DNA of 32,219 nucleotides, taken from an uncultured Bacilli bacterium (lineage in GTDB: Bacteria > Bacillota_I > Bacilli_A > RF39 > UBA660). Position 1 is the stretch's first letter. Each line of letters begins with the position of its first letter. The notes under the pieces are model-generated. The model saw nothing but the letters and a program-made list of their open reading frames with translations, was not told the origin of the DNA and did no database searches. A program made the position numbers and the translations under genes. Below, in pieces: positions 26,859-32,219 of the stretch. The stretch spans positions 1 through 32,219 of the forward strand of contig CANQEJ010000008.1 of assembly GCA_947594925.1 (NCBI GenBank), read 5' to 3'.

Positions 26859-27416
26859 ATGATAATTAAAAATAAATTACAAAGTATTAAAGCAATTAAT
26901 GATTTAGGACTAAACAAATTTCCAGAACAATTATTTAATAATGATGAAAAATCTAAAGTGGAAGAATTTTTAAAACACTATCCTGCTAAATATTATGCTA
27001 TTAGAGATAAATCTAAAGCTGGCGGCATATTTAAATTAAAAGTTGATTTTGACAAAGTTTCAGAAGAAATAAATGATTATAATTTATTTACTATAAATGT
27101 AAGTTCTATAAATTACGTAGACAACCAGTTATTAGTGGGAGAAATAGAATTCTTAAGCAATAATGAAGTTTATGCAACATTAACTACAAGTCCACAAGCA
27201 TCAGTCAGAGATGCCTTAGAACAACCAGAATTTAATATTAAAACAGATATCTTTAATAATGCTTTATTAAATAAAATTCCTCATTTTAATTTTATTTATA
27301 ATTATATTATATCTCATAATTTAAAAGATGTAATTGTTGAGTTTGCCCTTTTTAATAAAGAGGTAGGTCTTAAAAAAGAAAAAATTATTATTTATGAATT
27401 AAGAACGCATTATTAA
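26859..27416 (+). CDS. Hypothetical protein, 185 aa
   Basis: Not recognised. The start chosen is ATG 26859, preceded by GGGAGG; the frame also opens at 26844 across that site. A soluble alpha/beta protein without signal peptide. Notable pieces are HYPAKYYAIRDKSKAGG, NYVDNQLLVGEIEFLSNNE and a predicted turn TTSPQASVRDALEQP. The gene has its own promoter and shares a bidirectional terminator with the converging ThyX-like gene. It lies next to the toxin locus, but no link is shown. Confidence 0.8.
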   Translation: MIIKNKLQSIKAINDLGLNKFPEQLFNNDEKSKVEEFLKHYPAKYYAIRDKSKAGGIFKLKVDFDKVSEEINDYNLFTINVSSINYVDNQLLVGEIEFLSNNEVYATLTTSPQASVRDALEQPEFNIKTDIFNNALLNKIPHFNFIYNYIISHNLKDVIVEFALFNKEVGLKKEKIIIYELRTHY

Positions 27417-27452
27417 AAAACTACTTTTTGAAAAAAGTAGCTTTTACTTTTA
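27415..27452. terminator. Bidirectional terminator between convergent genes
   Basis: CTACTTTT (27421-27428) and AAAAGTAG (27433-27440). On the + strand it is followed by CTTTTACTTTT, on the - strand by six T. It serves both the 185-aa gene and the ThyX-like gene. Confidence 0.75.
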
Positions 27453-28742
27453 AAACAATCTTCTAGTTCTTGGTTTACCACATGGACTTGGACAATTGTA
27501 ATCAGAATATTGACAACGACATTTATCTAAATAATCATTTACTAAAATATTATAAAAATCTTGATATTCTTCTTTATCTTTTAAACCTAAAGCAATATCT
27601 TTTAACATTTGATTAATATAAATGTCTGATATCTCTCTTTGTGCTTTAGTGCATGCTCTTTCTTTACCTATATAATTAATTAAGTTATTTAAAGGTAAAT
27701 TAATATTAACTTTTAAATTTTGCCCTTGCGGATATTTGCCTTTAACTTTATACATATCATTTATATATTCTTGTTCATATTCACTACCCTTAATAATTTC
27801 TGGAATTACAAAGGTATACTCATTAGGAACAAGACACTCATCATAAGAAGTACGATGACGCATTTTTTGAGCAAATGCCGAAATAGACATCAAAGTATTA
27901 TAGTTAATACTTGCTCCATATTCATTAGGTTTATTAATACCACTAAATTTATTATCTTCAGCAAACATGCTTAGTTTAATTTGTTTATTATTTTTATAAA
28001 ATAATTCTCGATTATCGGTAATTTTATTAGCTAATTTTGGATTTAAATTAATAACATCTTCACACTTAACTAAAACTTTTAAATCTTTTAATTGTTGGAC
28101 AAATTCTTTTGCCGCCGGAACCGCAATTTGTTTTAACTCTGTATTAGGATTTTTAATCATTTCTTCTAAAAATACCCCTATTTTTTGCCATTGATAGAAA
28201 GGTGCTGTATAAGCTAAAGTAGTTTGAACCCCTACTCCGACGAAGTTACGAGCATTTTCTTGAGCAATCTTTCCCATTGCCTTTAAAGCCTTTTTTTCAT
28301 TATTAGCATTTGTAGCCATAAAATAATCTAAGTATTTATCTTTAAAAATTTTAACAAAAATATTATACCATTTAGTATATAAAGCATATTCAATTTCCGA
28401 AATACTATCACATGGTTCAATCTTAGTATAACGTAAAGACCTTTCACAAGCTGTATATTGGTGTTGGTCATTTAAAATCATATTCAATATTTTAGGAGTA
28501 TTAATTAACTCTAAAGATATTTCATAATGTTCACTTGGAGTACCATGGTCATCAGCAAAAGTAGATGTTCCAATTCTAATTAACTTTTCATCAGAATATC
28601 CTCGTATAATATCTGGCGTTACATCACCATCTTCATAACACCAGGCACCTTTAATACCACTATATCTAAATACTTGTTTTAAATCTACTTGTTTCTTATC
28701 AGGTGTTAAAAATCTGTTTTCTTCATCTAAACTAACTTTCAT
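27450..28742 (-). CDS. ThyX-like (FAD-dependent thymidylate synthase family) protein, double length
   Basis: 430 aa, nearly twice the usual ThyX length. Two halves each carry ThyX-like pieces: the first has QYTACERSLRYTKIEP, which resembles the part of the ThyX motif ending S-x-R-Y. The second has ISAFAQKMRHRTSYDEC and the C-terminal LPLNNLINYIGKERACTKAQ then REI, as in ThyX C-termini. The canonical RHR-x7-S motif is not intact in either half, so catalysis is uncertain. The last 20 residues are Cys-rich (CRCQYSDYNCPSPCGKP), possibly metal-binding. It might be a diverged or RNA-methylating relative. Confidence 0.55.
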   Translation of the reverse strand: MKVSLDEENRFLTPDKKQVDLKQVFRYSGIKGAWCYEDGDVTPDIIRGYSDEKLIRIGTSTFADDHGTPSEHYEISLELINTPKILNMILNDQHQYTACERSLRYTKIEPCDSISEIEYALYTKWYNIFVKIFKDKYLDYFMATNANNEKKALKAMGKIAQENARNFVGVGVQTTLAYTAPFYQWQKIGVFLEEMIKNPNTELKQIAVPAAKEFVQQLKDLKVLVKCEDVINLNPKLANKITDNRELFYKNNKQIKLSMFAEDNKFSGINKPNEYGASINYNTLMSISAFAQKMRHRTSYDECLVPNEYTFVIPEIIKGSEYEQEYINDMYKVKGKYPQGQNLKVNINLPLNNLINYIGKERACTKAQREISDIYINQMLKDIALGLKDKEEYQDFYNILVNDYLDKCRCQYSDYNCPSPCGKPRTRRLF

Positions 28743-28780
28743 ATAAAAACCTTTCTACAACACCCTTTTATCCTAAATAA

Positions 28781-28809
28781 ATTATAACATCACCGCCAGC
28801 TTTTTTAAA
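28781..28809 (-). promoter_or_regulatory. Promoter of the ThyX-like gene
   Basis: TTTAAA (28804-28809), 17-bp spacer, TATAAT (28781-28786) on the - strand, about 40 bp before the start codon. Confidence 0.5.
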
Positions 28810-28897
28810 GCCTTACCGTAAAAGTATTATCTTCTTTTCTTTATTTTTTTACGGCCACTTTTTTACTTTCGTTTTTTATTTTGTTTTTTATTCTCTT

Positions 28898-29464
28898 TTA
28901 TTCTGCTTCTGATGATGGTTCAGTTGTTGTTCCAGATGTATTTGAAGCATTATAATATGTTGTTCCTGTTCCTGTTATAACATTTAACTTAGCACTAAAT
29001 GATTTTCCTTGATTACTATCTTGGTTACTATAGGTTTCTTTAAATGCTACTGAGAAAGTATACGTATGTGTTTCTCCAGGAGTTATTGTTCCATTTCCCA
29101 AATTTTTTGTACCACTAGTTTCTGTGATTGTTCCATCAGTAACTTTTGCAACTGTAGTTCCAGATGCAGATGTAGTACCAGAAATAACACCACTCAAGCT
29201 ATATGTCAATTCTTCATTAGTAATATTATTACTTATTTCTACTAATTGAATTGTATATGGTGCACTTGTAAATCCACTTCCACCTTCTGATTTAATAGTA
29301 AATGTTTTATCTGCACTTTTTGCCCCAGGTAATGCATCTTTCAAAGAAATATCATTGCCGTCATTATAAGTTATTGTTCCTATCGTTGCTGTATTTACTA
29401 TGATTGAACTTGCACTATCTGTTCCTGTTACACTTGCTGTGAAATACGCAAATGTGGCAATTAA
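28898..29464 (-). pseudogene. TasA/camelysin-like surface protein, 5' end lost
   Basis: The frame is open from 29479 with no usable start. It reads LIATFAYFTASVTGTDSASS, the end of a SipW-type signal peptide and the start of a mature TasA/camelysin-like protein, then Ser/Thr/Gly-rich beta structure (ISLKDALPGAKSADKTFTIK) to a Ser/Glu tail. A TAA stop at 29480-29482 precedes the hydrophobic part. An internal ATG at 29344 would skip the export signal. The 5' half lies inside the 309-bp duplication. A +1 shift would join a short hydrophobic ORF upstream, so a frameshifted signal peptide is possible. Confidence 0.7.
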
Positions 29465-29529
29465 ATATATATAATTATTTTAAGACACAATAAAAGATAA
29501 AGAGATAGGAATACTTATACATAACGAAG
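29221..29529 (-). repeat. 309-bp tandem duplication, unit 1
   Basis: Appears identical base for base to 29530-29838. The unit holds the 5' part of the TasA-like frame plus about 65 bp of AT-rich upstream sequence. The join shows only a 2-base (AG) microhomology. 309 is divisible by three, but stops within the unit prevent an in-frame protein repeat. Confidence 0.95.
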
Positions 29530-29838
29530 TAATATTATTACTTATTTCTACTAATTGAATTGTATATGGTGCACTTGTAAATCCACTTCCACCTTCTGAT
29601 TTAATAGTAAATGTTTTATCTGCACTTTTTGCCCCAGGTAATGCATCTTTCAAAGAAATATCATTGCCGTCATTATAAGTTATTGTTCCTATCGTTGCTG
29701 TATTTACTATGATTGAACTTGCACTATCTGTTCCTGTTACACTTGCTGTGAAATACGCAAATGTGGCAATTAAATATATATAATTATTTTAAGACACAAT
29801 AAAAGATAAAGAGATAGGAATACTTATACATAACGAAG
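29530..29838 (-). repeat. 309-bp tandem duplication, unit 2 (gene fragment)
   Basis: Second copy of 29221-29529. It encodes the same TasA-like N-terminal fragment, then reads into unit 1 and stops after about 15 foreign codons. Identity suggests a very recent event or an assembly duplication. Confidence 0.95.
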
Positions 29839-30189
29839 ATTATTAGTTTTTTTTAATTCTCTTTATCTTTTCACTTCTATATATAAACGTTTACACGTTT
29901 ATACCACTTTTAAGATACAGCAATAGTTATATTCTCCTTCCTACATTTAAAGGAAGACGAAACAACGTCTGTATCATGTCTTTTGAGTTATTCTATTCGC
30001 CATTAATAGGGTTTAATAATAACCCAAGGACCAAATCTTGTTTCCAATCTAAATTATTATAGATTTCCAAAGTCTTTTTATTATTTACTTCTTCTTACTT
30101 TGGCTACTTCCTCTCTTTATTAGATACTATCCAATAAATCTCGGTATAGTGATATAAATTTTTTATATCAAAATAATTCTAGTAGGAAT
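29839..30189 (-). other. Non-coding stretch after the template repeat, rich in hairpins
   Basis: No gene is visible in either strand. It contains a series of inverted repeats: 29882-29903 (9-bp arms, loop TTAC), 29937-29956, 29955-29970, 30009-30025 (GGGTT/AACCC) and 30151-30169 (8-bp arms). In DGRs the sequence after the template repeat forms a structured part of the template RNA, and the reverse transcriptase gene usually follows; here none does. The hairpins are seen; the RNA role is inference. Confidence 0.4.
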
Positions 30190-30291
30190 CTGGCAGAACG
30201 CCGTTTGTATTGTTCACGTTGTTGTTGTTGATGTTGCCATTATTGCCATTGAACTCATTGGCGTTAGACGAGTTGGAATTATTAGGCGACA
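30190..30291 (-). other. DGR template repeat (TR)
   Basis: 102 bp whose - strand in frame reads SPNNSNSSNANEFNGNNG and on, with 16 Asn codons (AAC/AAT) in about 34. It aligns with the variable region of the 564-aa gene (30481-30588), apart from two 3-base gaps. By hand, 26 positions differ and 19 of those are A in this copy; 19 of its 37 A have changed against 7 of its 65 other bases. Fourteen of the 16 Asn codons encode another residue in the target. AAY codons at the variable sites and A-specific change are the hallmark of DGRs. It is non-coding in context and on the same strand as the target. Confidence 0.85.
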
Positions 30292-30364
30292 GGCAAACTT
30301 GAACTCAATATTTCAGATTTGACCCTATATAAACAAACTACGTTTATACCTTATTTTAATTTGC

Positions 30365-30392
30365 CCAAGACTTTGACGGAGCAAAGTCTTGG
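30365..30392. repeat. 11-bp perfect hairpin between target gene and TR
   Basis: CCAAGACTTTG (30365-30375) and CAAAGTCTTGG (30382-30392) with a 6-base loop, 14 bp after the target stop codon. Neither strand has a T run after it, so it is not a normal terminator. DGR targets often carry a hairpin just past the variable region that aids retrohoming; this one lies about 90 bp past the VR, further than usual. Confidence 0.7.
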
Positions 30393-30406
30393 CATTATTC
30401 GCTATT

Positions 30407-32101
30407 TTATCCTACGATAAATGGATTATTTTGAGACCCGTCACCAGAGGTGATTAGTGTATCAGCATTTAGATTGATAACTGGACGAACGACATGGTCA
30501 GTATCGTAAACGCGGTAGTCGTTGATGCCCCCGCCAGTACCGCCATAGAACTCAATGGCGTTAGATGAAAGGGCACTATAAGGCGACATTGACCACATCC
30601 ACCAATAATACTTATCGTTGTTTTTTAAATATTTTAATAGATAATTATCTCTTGTGGCTCCATTATAAGACATACCAGCCATATTCATTTCATCTGCTGT
30701 TAACAACCCTACTTTAAGCTTATATACTCCACCATAGTTTCTTTTTTCGCTTCCGCTTTGTTTTGTTGGGTCTGGACATTGTAGCGATGGTTTTTTATCT
30801 GTATTTAATCTTTTATATGGACCATAATATAACGTACTGCTTTCACTTCCAGAACCATATGATGTATCGTTGCAAAAACTTGTTAAGGCTATTTTATCAT
30901 TGAAATCTTTTAAAGTCGTATTATACCAATCCTCTAAGTAACCTTTTATAGTGGAATTAGTTCCCATGTTTTCTGAGTTAGTCCAACTATTTCCGCTATA
31001 ATCGCTTGAACATGGTTTATCATGCGTACAAGGTTCACTATTTTCATACGTATATCCTACATACTGATATCCATTATATGTTTCATTAAACGCTGACCCA
31101 CCAACGGGGTTATCTGTTACAAGTCTTATTGTTCCATCTCCATTTATTCGAACAATACGCCACATTATTGGTTGATTTGATGTTTGCATAGGCTCAGACT
31201 GAATATCTTCAATACACTCTTGAGCAGAACCATATTCATAATCTATTTCATAATTATTATTACAATCATTTTCGGCAGCGTCATATGAACCATATACTGT
31301 AGCCATAGATTGGTCATGACCTACCATATATAGGTATGCGTTTTCCTTATTTGTGCCTAGTTGAACATAATTATTTTCTACATTTCCTCTAAAGTAATAA
31401 CTTGGTCCTTCATCATCAAATGATAAATATAGTCCACTCTTATCACTTCCTGATGATGAATTTGGATAACCTTTACTAAAGTCTGGTTCTTCTGTTATTA
31501 CAGCATATTCTTTTCCAAATATTTTTGTTTTTAAATCGCCTACTCCAGCTCCTGTTTCGATTGTTATTTTAAATGTAAAGCTTTTATTCTCACCCTCTGT
31601 TTCTGATGTATCTTTATCCATCCAACTTCTGATTTTTACTATCTTAGTTTGTTTTGGACCTACTACTCCTGTTCCTATTATATATGATGCTTCATTACTA
31701 AATCCTGATATTTCTCTTTTTGTGGTTGGTGTAGCTTGTGATAGTAACTTATAATCGTTATCTACTGCAACCTTTAAGTGTTCATCTTTTAAAGTCGAAC
31801 CTTGTTCTTTATTTAGTATTACATTATATGTTGACACTGTATCACACTTATTTGTAATTTGTACTTCATATGGTTCATTTTTTAAGCCATCTTCATCTTT
31901 TTGAGGATATCCATTTTGTATTGATATTCCATTTCCATTAGTCTCTGCGTAACTTATTTCAAAACAAGCATATGTATTTTTATTTACTCCTGTTTGAATA
32001 TGTGTTCTACTCCATATAGCATAGGTAAATGTTGTTATTGCGAGTATCAACATTACTCCTATTACAGTTATTATTGTTATTTTACGTTTTCTTTCCTTCA
32101 T
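30407..32101 (-). CDS. Secreted surface protein, DGR target with C-terminal variable region
   Basis: 564 aa. N-terminal basic head and hydrophobic helix ending TFTYAIWSRT, a SipW/camelysin-type signal region, then a beta-rich domain (about 40-200). A second part shares SYYFRGNVENNYVQL and WRIVRINGDGTIRLV with the 306-aa protein. The C-terminal region (YYWWMWSMSPYSALSSNA) resembles the C-type-lectin-like fold used by DGR targets. Residues 505-541 are the variable region, followed by the constant RPVINL and SGDGSQNNPFIVG end. AGGAAGG and an ATG-TAA mini-ORF precede the start. Expressed from the G8-spacer promoter. Probably a diversified binding protein; the ligand is unknown. Confidence 0.85.
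   Translation of the reverse strand: MKERKRKITIITVIGVMLILAITTFTYAIWSRTHIQTGVNKNTYACFEISYAETNGNGISIQNGYPQKDEDGLKNEPYEVQITNKCDTVSTYNVILNKEQGSTLKDEHLKVAVDNDYKLLSQATPTTKREISGFSNEASYIIGTGVVGPKQTKIVKIRSWMDKDTSETEGENKSFTFKITIETGAGVGDLKTKIFGKEYAVITEEPDFSKGYPNSSSGSDKSGLYLSFDDEGPSYYFRGNVENNYVQLGTNKENAYLYMVGHDQSMATVYGSYDAAENDCNNNYEIDYEYGSAQECIEDIQSEPMQTSNQPIMWRIVRINGDGTIRLVTDNPVGGSAFNETYNGYQYVGYTYENSEPCTHDKPCSSDYSGNSWTNSENMGTNSTIKGYLEDWYNTTLKDFNDKIALTSFCNDTSYGSGSESSTLYYGPYKRLNTDKKPSLQCPDPTKQSGSEKRNYGGVYKLKVGLLTADEMNMAGMSYNGATRDNYLLKYLKNNDKYYWWMWSMSPYSALSSNAIEFYGGTGGGINDYRVYDTDHVVRPVINLNADTLITSGDGSQNNPFIVG
30441..30453. repeat. Small hairpin just past the variable region
   Basis: TCACC, loop AGA, GGTGA, inside the codons for Ser-Gly-Asp, 27 bp beyond the VR end. 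A candidate for the DGR target hairpin, though amino-acid conservation alone could explain it. Confidence 0.35.
30481..30588 (-). other. DGR variable repeat (VR) in the 564-aa gene
   Basis: 108 bp encoding residues 505-541 (MSPYSALSSNAIEFYGG onwards to VVRP). The template's Asn positions read Tyr, Ser, Leu, Asn, Ile, Tyr, Gly, Thr, Gly, Asn, Asp, Tyr, Arg, Tyr, Asp and Asp. Invariant residues between them match the template. Seven changes at non-A template bases and two extra codons show that this VR was not copied recently from exactly this TR. Confidence 0.8.
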
Positions 32102-32106
32102 TACAT
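32099..32106 (-). promoter_or_regulatory. ATG-TAA mini-ORF overlapping the target start
   Basis: ATG at 32104-32106 is followed at once by TAA, whose last A is the A of the true ATG (32099-32101). AGGAAGG lies five bases before the first ATG, the better spacing. Ribosomes may start, stop and restart here. Confidence 0.5.
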
Positions 32107-32136
32107 TTATTCCTTCCTATCTTTACATCTAAGTCC

Positions 32137-32163
32137 ATTATACCCCCCCCGGTTTGTTGTAAA
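32137..32163 (-). promoter_or_regulatory. Promoter of the DGR target with G8 spacer
   Basis: TTTACA (32158-32163) and TATAAT (32137-32142) on the - strand, separated by 15 bp that end in eight G. Two more G would give the ideal 17-bp spacing. Runs of G in promoter spacers are a known cause of phase-variable transcription in bacterial surface genes. Confidence 0.7.
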
Positions 32164-32185
32164 GCAGAAAGTTTTTGGTTGACAT
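32143..32185 (-). repeat. 43-bp promoter-side repeat, copy 2
   Basis: Direct copy of 1-43 with one difference. It carries the -35 element, the G8 tract and about 22 bp upstream of the -35. It abuts a terminator on its far side, as copy 1 nearly does. Confidence 0.85.
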
Positions 32186-32213
32186 GAAAAAACTTCTCGT
32201 AATTTGAGAAGTT
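32186..32213 (-). terminator. Terminator of an unseen gene right of the window
   Basis: AACTTCTC (32191-32198) and GAGAAGTT (32206-32213), followed on the - strand by a run of T. The gene it ends lies beyond the right edge. Confidence 0.75.
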
Positions 32214-32219
32214 TAAAAT

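Noticed and set aside
26859-27416. 185-aa gene as Avd or part of the toxin locus
   Set aside because: It lacks the size and helical pattern of Avd, and has its own promoter and terminator.
28816-28854. Inverted repeat CCGTAAAA/TTTTACGG as a terminator
   Set aside because: The loop is 23 bases and no T tract follows on the - strand; it also lies close to the ThyX-like promoter. Too weak to call.
29221-29838. CRISPR array or satellite repeats
   Set aside because: Only two long adjoining units with no spacers; a simple tandem duplication explains it.
30190-30300. Template repeat as a coding fragment of a second surface protein
   Set aside because: The Asn-rich frame has no start, is preceded by unrelated sequence and ends after about 38 codons; the A-specific differences fit a DGR template instead.
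1-32185. Terminal repeats as proof of a circular molecule
   Set aside because: The 43-bp repeats differ by one base, and the flanking sequence diverges at once (one flank is the rpoC terminator, the other an unrelated terminator). The promoter role explains them.

Overview
The window is AT-rich, uses the standard bacterial code (TGG for Trp, TGA as stop) and reads as chromosome of a spore-forming, genome-reduced low-GC Gram-positive. The spore genes gerE, gerM, yqfC, yqfD and a SpoIIIAH-like gene sit among Bacilli-type housekeeping clusters (rpoB-rpoC, mraZ-rsmH-ftsL-pbp, rpsU-yqeY, ybeY-dgkA, era-yqzL-recO). An uncultured gut-type member of the Bacilli (RF39 or Erysipelotrichia-like) is my best guess; the sequence alone does not prove it.

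Layout. Positions 53-13400 (- strand) hold mraZ-rsmH-ftsL-pbp-obg-ybxB, a terminator, then rpoB-rpoC from its own promoter. Positions 13438-20226 (- strand) hold rpsU-yqeY, yqfC-yqfD-vanZ-ybeY-dgkA, era-yqzL-recO and two unrecognised genes. Positions 20257-24266 (- strand) hold a surface-type protein and a compact bacteriocin operon: a peptidase-containing ABC exporter, an accessory protein, two short double-glycine peptides and a small membrane protein. Positions 24358-26320 (+ strand) hold spoIIIAH-like, gerE, gerM and tRNA-Arg. Positions 26343-26704 carry a probable type I toxin-antitoxin locus. Positions 26859-28742 hold two convergent genes, one unknown and one ThyX-like.

The right end (28898-32219) is the most unusual part. 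A 564-aa secreted protein gene ends in a variable region, and an Asn-codon-rich copy of that region lies about 115 bp downstream on the same strand. By hand alignment, 19 of 26 substitutions between the two fall on adenines of the copy. This is the signature of a diversity-generating retroelement (DGR): template repeat, variable repeat and target gene. No reverse transcriptase or Avd gene is in the window, so the enzyme must act from elsewhere or has been lost; beside the template lies a broken TasA/camelysin-like gene with a perfect 309-bp tandem duplication. The target gene is driven by a promoter whose -35/-10 spacer contains eight G, a likely slippage switch. The same 43-bp promoter-side element recurs at the left edge of the window, just beyond rpoC, pointing left toward an unseen gene.

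Other points: RpoB carries Lys and Asp at the positions equivalent to E. coli Gln513 and His526, which predicts natural rifampicin resistance; mraZ has three GTGG boxes in its leader; yqfC has a sigma-E-like promoter.
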